Positions 25,101-36,889 of a DNA stretch of 64,000 nt are shown here, piece after piece; positions within the stretch are counted from its first letter, which is position 1, and every line of letters starts with the position of its first letter. The notes under the pieces are model-generated. The model was not told where the DNA came from. It worked only from the letters and a program-made list of their open reading frames with translations, and did not search any database. Both the position numbers and the translations under genes were made by a program. The stretch comes from Rhopalosiphum padi. Taxonomy: Eukaryota; Arthropoda; Insecta; Hemiptera; Aphididae. The DNA lies in assembly GCF_020882245.1 (NCBI RefSeq), contig NC_083598.1:75459714-75523713 (forward strand), written 5' to 3'.

Positions 25101-28100
25101 AGATGACGATGAATCGGCAAACTCTACGTGAGGCACAATTTAACATTACTATAATTTCCGATAGTTTATTCTGTATTATAGTAAATTTATATAATAGATT
25201 TAATTATTGTGTGACGCTTTTTCATATAACGAAAGGCCTTGAATTAAGTAGGATAATTAATAGTTTTAACTAACTTATTTAATAAATCAATACACCTTGT
25301 AAAATTACACAAAAACGTGGATGATAATAAATGATCCGCGTTCGTCATTTGTATTCATATTTATTATTTAAAAAAAATTATTTTATATTAAAATTCAAAA
25401 CTTTGAATATCCACATGGCATACCGATACAGGAAAATTTATTTTTTGGGTCAACAAAATTGTAAACGACAACTTTTTTTCATATATGTATATATAAATAT
25501 TATACTATGAAAATAAAATATACCTGTAATATTATATTACGTGGGAAAATATTGAGAACGAGCGTCATTAAGAATTTTAACAAATTAAAAACATAATTTT
25601 ATGAATAGATTTATCATGACTCATAAGTAATTTATATTTTAATGATTATAAATAAAAACGTATGTTTCCTGTTGTTAGTGACAGACATGTTTTAAAAAAT
25701 AATTAACAATAATATTGATAAACATTACTGTCGGAACATTTTACATCAATTAATTATAATATTATTAAATTATATTTTATGGTTTGCATTAAACTTATAA
25801 CACATGAGCATAAGATTATATTCATTGCAAACCGCTTTGTTTGAACACATGTATAGTATATTTACAACGAAATGTACCAATTATATTATGTAAAATATAA
25901 CATTTCTATGTAGATATAAAAAATATCCTACAGCGTGAGTTTTTTTTAATTATTACACTGACGGTTCATATACACTTATATATATACAGTCCAATTTTCA
26001 GTGTAAAAAAGCGATTGAATGACTCAGCCCGGTCTCTAAGTGTTACGAAAAAAAGTACACAAATACACAATAATGCTAACAATAGGTTATAACTCTGTAT
26101 ACTCTGCTTCCGAACTTGGTATTTTCCAAATATCGTCTGTTCGTTATTTTCTAGGAGAAAAATAAATGTTATAAAGCTTTCTTTTTTTACTTTAAGAAAG
26201 AACAAAATATATGGTTTGATAATAAAATACTCCATTTTTATTTTCAATATTAATTTGGTGTTCCGAAAATGTTAAATATAAAATACATCAACATACTATA
26301 ATATGTGTAATACGTAATATTGCGTTCAATAATAAATTAGAATACCAAGAAATTATGACTTAATTCTGAGAGAAATTTTGAAGTTAAAATGATTAATAAA
26401 CGCATTCATTAAACATAATGTAATGTTATCCAAAGTTTCAGAAAACTTACAACATAAAAACGTCCTATGAACAGATTATAAATTCAAAGGTGTTAATCAG
26501 CTATAATGCGTCTTAAGGTAGTTTTTTCTCGATATTTACATTTTTAAATAGTTTTACCAAAATTAAATCATGATAATAAATTAATATTAATATTTTCTTA
26601 GACAATTTAATTATTTCAAAAAGTTTACGTTTCATACAAGGTTAAATCATTTTTTGACAGGTTATACTTACGACTAAGTGAGTAAATTATTTTAAACAGT
26701 TTAACTATAAAATGAAAAATTCGGAGAGCGGTATCGTTTTAATGGGCGTATAATTTATAGTGACATCGAAATATAATATCAATGATGAGAAGTCACAACA
26801 TATAGGTACGTGTAATCGGTTTAATTTATATGTCGCAAGTAAGTATATAACCAAAAACGCCTTATATAATAACAGCAATTATTATTATTATTATTACTAT
26901 TACCACGTTAAGACCGAACACTCGCGCGCCTCACCTTTAAATAGTATTTTAAGTGCTACCGGACTCTCGTCAACAGATATTTTTGCCGACCAACTAAAAT
27001 CTAAGTGCTGTGATGTAGAATGGACATCGTAAACTAGTGACATCGGCAACCGCACAGTCTGCTGCACCGAACCCGGTACGTCCGATGTCCTAGAATAGTG
27101 TGCACAAACGATGCATTCCGTCGACGACACTACGGACTCGGCGTCGTCATTTTCTCTATGCGCCATCACTCTGACCGTTATACTTTCGTCTAAAACACAC
27201 ACGTGTGTAACAGTTGTATATATACAAATAAAAATTATGTTTCTATTTTTAAATCATAAAAAAAAAAATAATAATATTGTCTAAAGTTTATATGTATACA
27301 TGAAAGGTTGTCCCGTGTCCGCTTTAATAGTTTCGGTCGCACGTCCACCGGTGGTCTATCTTAGAAAAAAATCAACGTATGCACTTTACGTATAATATAT
27401 CCTCGTCACATCGACACTGAATATAAGATAGCTGGTGCCTGGTGTGGTTGAAAAAATAATATTCAAAACCAGCAGCATATTTTTACGATTCGCTCAACAT
27501 CAAAATGTATAATATAACACCATATAATGTAATAGCGTGTTACGGTTAAGATTAAGCCAATGTACCGTATACAACATATTATTCATTACATATCGGAGTA
27601 CTGCAATTTTATCTGACAACCGACTTTAATATTTGAAATACCAAATAAGGATACCCACATTTAAAACTAGGATTATTGAAACTTCTAAAAACTAAGTAAG
27701 CTTAAATCAAGCCGTTCAGCAAAAATAACGATAAAGAATAAGATACATTGGAATTAGATAGATAGGTAAGTATTTTTTTTTACGCTTTTAAACATTTTAC
27801 CACTCTTTTACCATCTGTTGATACATGGCTAACCCCCACGAGACTTAAAGAAAGTTTAATGTGGCTTAACTTGTCGAGACTGGTCTAAAAAGGTTGACAT
27901 TACGATAAAGACTTTAAAAAATATATTTGTCATTAAGTTTAACCAACTATAAGCTTTGTAAAATAAAAAAAAAATCGTATTGATTATTATCAAATACAAA
28001 ATGTTTTGTTAATAATAACGGCCTAGATTGTTGTCGTTATAAATCGCGTATTTAATCTGATTGTTATTTTAAAACGAATTAAACTGACAACTCTGATAAA

Positions 28101-31100
28101 TAAAGAAAAACGCATTATTAAACAATGTTCTTTAATATTGGGTTAGGTCGGGCTTTATTTTATCTTGATAACATAATATCATAATATATTATACAATATC
28201 TTGTGAATGTTTTTAATTTATACTATCGATTAAATCGTATGAATTATTTATTTGGTTCTTAAAAAATACATAGTATACATACTCAAGTCTTTTAAATGTA
28301 CAACTGTGGGTGAAATGACAAGTGGTGCGACCATTTGGAATGTAATTTGCACTGATGATGTAGCCAGAGATGGTGACACGTCTATTTCAATGTCGCATAG
28401 TTTCCCTGATCCCTCTGAACGCAAATTTAAAATACGCGTATTTAATTTCAATAGTGGTAGAGTATCGGTCTCTTGAAATAAAAAACAAAATCGTCATTAA
28501 AAATACCTAACAAATAATAGATTTTTTTATTTTAATAAACTAAATATAATATAATATAAACATTTTCAAGAGATGTTTTCAAGAAACATGATATGATGAA
28601 AACATTTTAAACCTGCTAATTTATATATGCCCTATGCATGTTTTAATTGATAGGTAGCCACTAGTCGCGATGTTTCTAAAATACATATTCTCGTACATAT
28701 GAGATTCTTAATTATAAATTATAATATTGTATTATTCAGGAAAAAAGTAATTAAATACTTCAGTTATGAAACGATGATAATAATAATAAATGTACCAATA
28801 CATTGTTATAACTAAATTGTCCAATAATGATTAACTCAAAAACATATTTTACAACTTGTAACGTTATAGCCAGTAATATAAAAAAATAATTTATTTTTAA
28901 CATAATTTGTTTCACGACGTAGTGTATACATAATAGTGTCAATAGTGATACTTTTATGTATATTTTTATAACTATAGTCTATTATTGAAAATAATATATA
29001 TTTGCCCCTCAAATGTGCATTATTTCTTTTTATATAGGTATATTAAATAACATTATTTTTATACATTTTATAAAAGCCAAAGAATCTGTCAAATACAGAG
29101 CACAGTGTGTAGTATGATATTTTATTATTGTATGTATCATGATAAAGTACTGTGTACGTATACAATTTATTAATATATATACGTTCCTATGCATGTTTTA
29201 ATTAATAATTTAATCAAAATTTCAAAACATATACGCATAGAATTAAAATGTATTTAAATAATATACTTCCCAGTCCTAATTTCATTGACTTTAACTTTAG
29301 TGAATAAACTTTTTGAAAGTTAAAAGTTTGAACACAAAATATCTCTCAAGTATGCACATATTTTTTTTATTTTTATTTTAAACTTATTATTAAACATTTA
29401 GATATTTAGATGTCTATATAATAATATTTCTGATATTAATGAGAAGAAACACTAAATATTTAATAAATTAAAAATTGAAATTCTTGATTGTTTTAATTCG
29501 TAAAAGTAGTAGGTGATTAATAAATGTATACATCCACATAATATTTCAAATAAGTTAATACATAATAAATAATAAAGCTTAAAATATGTTCAAAGCGTCA
29601 TATTATTTATACATTTTTATATGATTTCAAACATTCAACTAACATACTCATATACCATATTTATTATTACTTACTTTATTTATTATTTATTATTTAACTC
29701 TTCGGCTTTATCATATTAGTATAGATTACAAATATTACAATAAATTGGCATTTTATAACCGAAAAAAATAATCATCAAAGCAACACAATTAAATAATCAT
29801 ACCATCTTGCAAAGAAATATTTTGAAGGTCCTTTTTTAACTGAACTAGTTGGTTCTTGGTATCTTTATAGTCTTTAATCGGCCTTTCGGGAGCCATAAAT
29901 ATCATGGGTTCGGTGCCCAGGTAACAAAATCTCAAATCACCGGTTTCTGACAATAGAACCAAACATCCTTGTAACGCCTGTTATAAATATAATTCACGTA
30001 AACTCGTAAATAAAACAATACATTTCCGATAAAATATCGCGTATGAATAGAGCAACAAGCCATACTTTAAACGAAGCTCTTGCAATAATACACGGGTGAA
30101 AGGACAGCTTGGCCGACCATCGAAGTTTTGTCTGATCGTACACCAAGACACTGTCGGTATCGGATACGATCATACACATGGTCTTCGTATCAGGGTGTTC
30201 GCCTGAAATAAAAAAATAGAGAAAAATAAATAAATAAAACAGAAAAAAGTTGTTATAGTAAAGCTGGTAATGTTGTAAAAGTGAAATAGGTCATACGAAA
30301 ATCGTATTCATAATGCATGATTGTAATTTGAAAACAATATTGTTTATTATTATAAAACTAAGTTGATGCCATCGAACGTTTTATAAATCTTTAGTTTTTG
30401 AAAATCAATAAAGCTATAGATCTAAAATTGGGAAGTTTTGGAATTAATTAATAATAATAATAATGATGATGATGATGATGATGATGATAATAATATGTCG
30501 GGAGAGATAATTTTAATCTACGAATTGCATATTATAATATATTATACATGCGCGACTAATATGATTATAGTCTGTTAAAGCTGTATGCCTTTATGTTTAG
30601 GTATACCCAAAATATAAGGGTGAAAACAGCAAGGAGTATACTGAAGCCGTTTCATAAACCACAGCACGCCGTTGCCTTGAAAACAATAGTAGTTCCGTTC
30701 GCCCAGTACGTGTATTGTAGTCGCAGATGGTGTAATTTCTACAGTCTGAATGTCGTATACGGTTTCGCCCAAGGTGCACGACCAAACAGGCCACTTTTGT
30801 TTCAGACTCGGGTCCGCTAGTTCTTGGTACCTAAAGAATTTGCATCGTAACGTTATGCTTGACCTTTTTAATATTTTACGAATTGTACACAAAGTTTTGA
30901 TTATTCGCAAACATTGTGTTTCGTGTATATTATTAATTTCAACATATCAACACATATACAATAATAATATTAAATATACTTCACCTATTATTATAACGTT
31001 GTACCGAAGACAAATCGAGTAATAAAAGTAAAGAGAACGTCAAAGAGTTATGTACAAGTCGATATTATTGCAATATATCATGGACAAGTGGGGAATAATA

Positions 31101-34100
31101 TAAATATATACATTATGCATGTTAAAAATTAAAATAAATACAAATATAGAAATCATATTATAAAAGTCTTATAATAATAACAGTAAAAAATATATAAATA
31201 AATAAATGTAAACGAAATACAGCGATTGATTGTTAGCTTTCAGGTATTTGAACTGGTTTGGTCATCACTCATTGAATAATCTCTTATAACAACATTTACA
31301 ATTAGCCTAAAATTGTATTCAATTTTCAATTTTTTTCAAATAAAATTACAACTAAAAAAATGTAGATAAACGTATTTATGTTTAGAAATTTTATAATCAG
31401 AATTTGAAAAAATATGTGATACCATTATTGGTTTTTATACAAAACAGTGGGATTCAAAAATTGACATTTTATAATAAGTATAATATTTTCTTATTGGGTT
31501 TTAAATCCTGCGATAAGCTACTATAATACCCTTATTAATTAAACATATACCTAATATACTAATAATTTCATAAATACATAAAGTTTGAACGAGTAGTTTA
31601 TGTTTCATAATTATTTACATTCCTAAATAAATACAAAAAACAGAAAATCCAATAGCATATCTTTTGTATTTATAATACAGCAAACAAGCCTAACATATTC
31701 CTCGAAAGGACTGAATGTCTGCGTCTACACAATTATTTATTACTATAATTATTTTTCAATAAAATATAATATATATGTTTAATTAAAAAAAATTGATTTA
31801 ATATTGTTATTATTAATAAATAAACTATAAGTATATATATATATCTTAAAGCATTATCATTTTGCCTGATAACTAACTGTAGGTAAGATAATTCAAATAA
31901 CTAAAAATTAATGTACATTGTGGTTGTTTAATTAACTGTGCAAATAATCTACGAAACTAAAAGCTAATTGGTCTAATGTGTTCCATATGTTTAAACATAT
32001 AAAACCCATACAATATAGTTGTAATGTTGTATGTAGAACCTGGTACTCAAATCAGCTATATGTATAAAAAAAACAAAAGTATGCAAATATAATGGGAAAA
32101 TCACTTAAGAAAAATATTTTTAAGACTAAAAATTCTTGACAGTAACACTAACAATTACTCGCATTTATTATTTATGATTTGCCTCGTTTGAAGATATACT
32201 CTTTTAAATCGATTATTTATTTACATAGAATATTAATAAATAATTATAATAATAATTTAAAACTTTCATAATGATTACTTTAAAGTCCATTAGAATAATT
32301 GTAAATCTTTAAAACAATTTAAAAAATGTGAAAATATTTACAAAAGTTAGGTGGGTATAACAAGGTCGTCAGGGCCCTTATATTTAAAATCAATAATAAT
32401 AAAAAAATCACTGCATTCGAGTGAAACAATTTGAAGTAGAGTTTCACAGTTTTCTACCCCCGAAAATAAATGATTAACGCGTTTTATCAATACCAAACTT
32501 ACTGACCCCGTTTACTCACACATCTACGTAAATTTTCGACAACGTCTCGAAAACTTTTGGAAAATAAATTCGAAAAACCGATATTTTTTTACTACTCCTT
32601 TCGGAATATAAAATTGCAGTCTTTTCAATAGAGTAAACAATAACGCAATAAGTAATAACAAAAACGTATGGTACTACGGTATAAAATATTATTATATTCA
32701 ATGGATATTGTCAGGTACCGAACCTAGACAGTCTATACGATAATATTGTGTGCACTGAAAGCAAAAGTTCGACGAAAGTCAATAATGATCGATGGTTGTT
32801 ATTATTTTCGTACGTCCGACGACTGGGCGCATTTTTCTCGTTATGTAAGCCGTAAAAGTACTCACTTGTAACAGACCAAACACAGATCGGCGTTGAGCGT
32901 GATAAACGCGTCTACGGATCGGACATACTTGATGGGAAACGGGTGCAGGTAATTGGGCAACGCTGTGCGAAAACCGAACGCCTGTTGCTCGTATACCGTG
33001 ACGACGCCGTCCAGAGACATTACGCACGCAAAATCCCTGCTGCCCGACCCGCCGCCGAAAGGGCCCACGACCATTTGATATGCGCTCCGGTCGAATTTAT
33101 GTTCGTACATCATTTCCAGTACGTACTGATCGCCTGTCAATAGAAATCGTGTACATAAATAGCACAATATTATATTTTATAAAAATGGAAAATAATAACA
33201 CGAGCTTGGCTACAATAGTGTAGGTATGTTAATTGACACGGTAAAATAATAATAAGATAAATATTATGATTAAATTCCCTTACTGGTTTAAAAAAAAAAA
33301 CCCCACGTATCTACTTTAATTGTAAAGGTACTCTAAAAATAGAACATTTTACTCAAACCTAGATTTGATTATATAACCATCATTAAAATAAAATAATAAA
33401 ACAATTATTTTTGGAGAATAACTATGATATAATAATTGAACAGATATGATATAATATATTGAATAAGATTTATCCAATTTCTACATTAAACTATAAAAAG
33501 ATAATGAGATAAAAAGTGATGCAGAAAACATTATGGGTGATGTATATTATTATTTACGTCAAAAATAAAAATAAAGTCTCGTGTATCCTAAAAGACGATA
33601 GAAATTAAGACATATTAATAAATGAATAAGTGCATTTTTTTTATCGAGGCTCTAAAATAAATTAAAAAATATATATTTTTTTTAATGTTTTAAAGAAAAT
33701 AATATTTATTCTATTATTTAAGAAAAACACATTATAAACAAACGCAAGAAATATATCTGTTAATAAACTAATAATCTTACAATTTAACGGATAATTTTAT
33801 AAACTTTTAATATAAAACTGAATGTACTTATTTTAATTAAAATAAGTCAACTTCATAAACTACAAGTTGTTTAGATTTTGATACGCATAACAAAATTAAT
33901 ATTTATAAAAGCAAAAATATTGCATTTAAAAAAATGTTTTTATAAAAGGAAGTAATTCGTTATCTTAACAGTCTTCTTAAGTATAGATAAAATTTTTAGT
34001 TTCTAGATTTATAATATAAATTAAAATACATTCTAGGCAATTATACATTTATATATTATATATAAAATTTTTTAAATACCTACACAGGAAATTAACTATG

Positions 34101-36303
34101 TAAATTGTACCTATATAGGTATTTTATAATTCAAAATTATAGTTTATTGACTTTTCAATTTCACAATAATTTACGTGGTAAAAGCAATATTTATCTTTTA
34201 CGCAACATAAAACAGCACAATTTATAAAACATAAAAAATGTTTATTTTCAATAAAAGACATAAACGACATACAAGTTAAACGTAAAATACTTTTTTTAAA
34301 TGAAATTGAAAATTAAAAAAGAAACATAAATGATCACACAATATTAATATTTTCACTTAAAGTTCCATCTTATTTTCTGATGCAAATACAAAATATGCAT
34401 GTTTATATAAAAATGCATTAATGTATGCATTTAAAGTTTAAATATAATATAAATAGCAATATAGTAAAAATCTTATATTACAGTAGTAATTGAAAATTTT
34501 TAATTATTTAGTTACTCAACAACAAAAATTAAAAATACCTACATCCTATGAGAAATTCAATTATTAAGTCTTTGAATATTATGTTTAAGTTTTTATTATC
34601 ATATATTTTACAAGTACTACTATCATACAGTGACTGAGTACTTACCGTGATCTGTAGATCCAGATATACAATTCACTCCATACACGACTATTGAAAATGG
34701 ATGAAGAACTGCAATGTTCTTGTTGGGCGAATAGCTAGCAATAAAATATAGCATAATTACATATTATAGTTAATAATAATAACTATATTATATAGGTAAT
34801 AAAATTTATAGTTATTATTTGTTTAATAATAGTGTATTATTAAGCAAATATATCAAATTATTTCTCTTCGCCTAGTGCCTACCCAATATATTGTAAAAAG
34901 GGAAGAGACTACTTTTAAAAATAAAGTATACATCCATAATACTTAACCCAATAACGAAAAAAGGGGGAATTAACAGTAACAAATATGAGCCAATATATTG
35001 TATTGATAGGTTATTTTAATTTCTGTCTCTTGCATTCAAAATATAATTTTTACGCACAATAGATTATATTTAATAATGTTTTTATCATTATTAATTTTTT
35101 TTTAATCGCAAATTTCGATAGCATTAAAAAATTATTACATTACAAATTAAGTATAATTAATTATCATAGAACAATTTTAATTACACTTATAAAAGTTTAA
35201 AAACTAATAATAAATCATCAAATCGTATTAAATATGTTGAAAATTAAAATAAGCTGTTCTTGACACTTGGTACTCAACTATAATACAATCTCGTCACATT
35301 CAATAATACAACCATCAAGCACGACCTTAATCATTAATTTGGCTCTGATTCTGAATATATCAACCACATTTTCGTTCACTTTGTTTAAGGTTTTTATCAT
35401 GACCATTCAATTCTGAAAATCCTTATTCCTAAATAAATAATTTCCCGATGCACAGTCCAACATATTTTAATAAATTTTGAGAAGTCTTATACAACGTTAT
35501 TTTATTAAATCGAACTATATTGAGCAAATAGTAAAAATTATTAAAGCACAACCTTTAAAATCAAATAATTAAAAAGTAGTGTTTATATTTGAACAGGTCT
35601 ATGGCGGAATCAATTACCCACTCATTTTCAATATTTAGTATCTATTACTTAAATTTACCCAATTCATATTTATAATATCATCAATATATTACTTTATTTC
35701 GTGATACAAAGGTTAAAAAAATAACACTCTACATTTTCCGGGAAAACATGGAAACTTATTGAAACCGGACGACAATAAATGGTTCTATATAATAAACGAT
35801 AATATATTATCTTGATAAAATGTCCAATCTATCAAAGTGATGAGAATTAATAGAACTTTGTCAACGTTTTAAACATTTAAAAACAATATATACATAGCCT
35901 ACGCTCGATATCAGACAGTGCACTTGAAATTCGCTGTAAAAATCTCAATCCTATTTTATTTCTTATAAAACTACGATATAAGCGCACTCGTATACGTTCA
36001 AACGTATTATTACTGTGTGTAGGTATTATAAGTAAGTGCTTACCTGATTAATCTACCAGTGCACACCTGCAACACGGGACTGTCCATCTGCACTTCGATC
36101 AACAGGTCGGACGGCGAGTACCGAAAATCGGGCGGCGGGCCGGAGTGCACGCCGTACACCCTGAGGACGCCGTCCAAACTTCCCAGGATAATGCTGTCTT
36201 CGCCGGCACCGAACAGGTCGTCCACTGCCAGTGCGTCGCACCCGAAAGTCTCGCCCCGGCCACACACGGTCGACCAACAGTCGCGGACTTTGAACAGAGA
36301 CAT
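22074..36303 (-). CDS. BBS9: BBS9 / PTHB1, BBSome subunit (14 coding exons)
   Basis: Fourteen exons with consistent phases rebuild an 804-residue protein; the human protein is 887. It opens MSLFKVRDCWSTVCG, close to the animal PTHB1 start. It then follows that family in order: VLQV and AVLHPFSIVVYGV (N-terminal beta-propeller, residues 1 to about 385), MYEHKFDRSAY..VVGPFGG, a SLDGV.TVYEQ.AFGF motif, VLGERNYYCF, FMKRLQYTPCCFHPY, the GDLRFCYLGTEP motif, a beta-rich GAE-like region (about 390-530) and a helical C-terminal part (about 590-790). BBS9 is a scaffold of the octameric BBSome, which moves membrane cargo through cilia; in insects it should act in sensory-neuron cilia and perhaps sperm. 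No frameshift or internal stop was found. The downstream ends are short: exon 14 encodes only VSPILESEEDFYTS after the junction. Introns hold ordinary AT-rich DNA. Confidence 0.93.
22367..22553 (-). CDS. BBS9: BBS9 exon 13 (residues 728-789)
   Basis: Acceptor GCTAATAG. It encodes NWEDIVLHSLSYLVGNKI and LRSLIDYVIKHITSIKDELP, aligned to the GWEETVDAAISHLLKTCL segment. Donor AGAG|GTACGT. If unspliced, a stop follows two codons later (22,359-22,361), giving a slightly shorter protein. Confidence 0.85.
23434..23565 (-). CDS. BBS9: BBS9 exon 12 (residues 684-727)
   Basis: 132 bp, phase 0 at both ends. Acceptor TTTTTTCTAG, donor CAG|GTAACT. It encodes FSQLISLSRLLVTMLGLCSK and a KMLEEFKETVIYF helix. 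Confidence 0.85.
23651..23815 (-). CDS. BBS9: BBS9 exon 11 (residues 629-683)
   Basis: 165 bp, phase 0 at both ends. Acceptor TTTTTTCCTTAG, donor CAG|GTGCGT. It encodes a predicted helix (EEISLLCSQYRIIQKCLFNK) and LNVLIDNTHETLTEKMSEI. Confidence 0.85.
24737..24863 (-). CDS. BBS9: BBS9 exon 10 (residues 586-628)
   Basis: Acceptor TTTATCAG, donor ACAG|GTATTT. It encodes HREYYKTKKCVVRCDKNEMP and FYRTIEEHVALKGRLEFVQ, matching the IPLQEYFELIDHHFELR region. Confidence 0.87.
24964..25123 (-). CDS. BBS9: BBS9 exon 9 (residues 533-585)
   Basis: Acceptor CACGTAG is weak, lacking a long pyrimidine tract; donor TTCAG|GTATGT. It encodes EFADSSSSAEFCFQTITG and SYEIRSSSPEYANVIIEEIL, which aligns to RYRIQSEQFEDLWLITNELI in human. 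Confidence 0.85.
26935..27189 (-). CDS. BBS9: BBS9 exon 8 (residues 448-532)
   Basis: Acceptor GTGTTTTAG, donor AAAG|GTGAGG. It encodes ESITVRVMAHRENDDAESVV, VRLPMSLV and WSAKISVDESPVALKILFKG, matching the human FRLPLKLI and TIDTNKSPVSLLSLFPGF positions. Confidence 0.9.
28283..28471 (-). CDS. BBS9: BBS9 exon 7 (residues 385-447)
   Basis: Acceptor TTTCAAG, donor TTGA|GTATGT, phases match both neighbours. It encodes ETDTLPLLKLNTRILNLRSE and VQITFQMVAPLVISPTVVHL, the beta-strand pattern of the GAE-like domain. Confidence 0.85.
29803..29977 (-). CDS. BBS9: BBS9 exon 6 (residues 327-384)
   Basis: Acceptor TATAACAG, donor GATG|GTATGA. It encodes LVLLSETGDLRFCYLGTEP, FMAPERPIKDY and a Lys/Gln-rich helix. 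This is the end of the propeller and the linker helix. Confidence 0.9.
30066..30202 (-). CDS. BBS9: BBS9 exon 5 (residues 281-326)
   Basis: Acceptor TATTTCAG, donor AAA|GTATGG. It encodes MCMIVSDTDSVLVYDQTKL, RWSAKLSFHP and IARASFK, aligned to the human LHIYQDVTLKWATQLPHIPV region. Confidence 0.88.
30450..30494 (+). repeat. AAT/GAT trinucleotide microsatellite
   Basis: (AAT)n grading into about eight GAT units and back to AAT, inside BBS9 intron 4. Confidence 0.8.
30607..30830 (-). CDS. BBS9: BBS9 exon 4 (residues 206-280)
   Basis: Acceptor TTCTTTAG, donor G|GTATAC. It encodes KYQELADPSLKQKWPVW, HVLGERNYYCFQGNG and FMKRLQYTPCCFHPYILG. Reading past the donor gives a stop after twelve residues, so splicing is needed. 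Confidence 0.9.
32866..33133 (-). CDS. BBS9: BBS9 exon 3 (residues 117-205)
   Basis: Acceptor TTGACAG, donor AA|GTGAGT. It includes MMYEHKFDRSAYQMVVGPFG, MSLDGVVTVYEQQAFGF and VDAFITLNADL, clear propeller motifs of PTHB1. Unlike its surroundings it is GC-rich. Confidence 0.92.
34646..34734 (-). CDS. BBS9: BBS9 exon 2 (residues 87-116)
   Basis: 89 bp, acceptor TTGCTAG, donor G|GTAAGT. It encodes SYSPNKNIAVLHPFSIVVYG and a short tail, aligned to the propeller strand that reads LAVLHSRKLCVY in human. Confidence 0.88.
36044..36303 (-). CDS. BBS9: BBS9 exon 1 (residues 1-86)
   Basis: The start ATG is at 36,303, chosen because MSLFK matches the family start; an upstream in-frame ATG (MIVVGR) would add six residues. 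It ends VLQVCTGRLIR with donor CAG|GTAAG, phase 2. First blades of the beta-propeller. Confidence 0.9.
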
Positions 36304-36540
36304 CCGTCCGACGACGATCACAACAATTTGATATGATTTTAAATTATAAATTATGCGATGACTGCACTTTCGCGAGCTCTTATTATTATTTCAGTCGAAT
36401 TTCGTTTCTATTGACGCTCAGACGTTATTATTCAACGTGTTCCCTCGTTCCCTGCGGCTATAACGCTGATATAGGCACACATGTGTAGTAGATGATGTAC
36501 CAACGACGTCTGTTAGTCTATTGATTTGCTCGCAATATAT
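36304..36540 (-). promoter_or_regulatory. Probable BBS9 5' flank
   Basis: DNA directly upstream of the BBS9 start is less AT-rich than the surroundings, and no gene lies on the other side for many kilobases. I saw no TATA box that decides a start site and no convincing RFX X-box. Confidence 0.4.
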
Positions 36541-36659
36541 TATTATAATCTTCTCCGAAGCTCGGACTTCCGTCGACGATCATCTCGATATTATTTCCGC
36601 TGGATAACGATAAATAAATACGATTAATATAAACGAAAAATGTTAATTCGTAGCAATAA

Positions 36660-36889
36660 CAGTAGCGTAGCCAAGGGAGGGGGGCTAAATGGGTTATAAC
36701 CCCCCCTCCCGCCATTGGCCGTATTTTTTATATTGTTTTGAAATATTTAAATTTAAATATGGAAATTGTCTTACAAATTTTAACTATTTAAATTAGTAAA
36801 TACGTTAACGGCAAATCAACGTTACCTAATATATGTTATCAGTATATTTAGCCACCGCCCCCATAAAAAAAATCCTGGCAACGCCTCTG
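36660..36889. mobile_element. Small TIR element, about 230 bp
   Basis: The left end CAGTAGCGTAGCCAAGG matches the reverse complement of the right end (CAGAGGCGTTGCCAGGA) at most positions. Internally it has C-rich and G-rich runs near both ends. No matching flanking duplication was found, so it is probably old. Confidence 0.55.

Noticed and set aside
32779..33027. Minus-strand open frame in a second frame over BBS9 exon 3
   Set aside because: It overlaps the exon that carries clear PTHB1 motifs and has no similarity itself.
36304..36540. RFX X-box upstream of BBS9
   Set aside because: Expected for ciliary genes, but no GTTNCC...GGNAAC-like site was found on either strand by eye.
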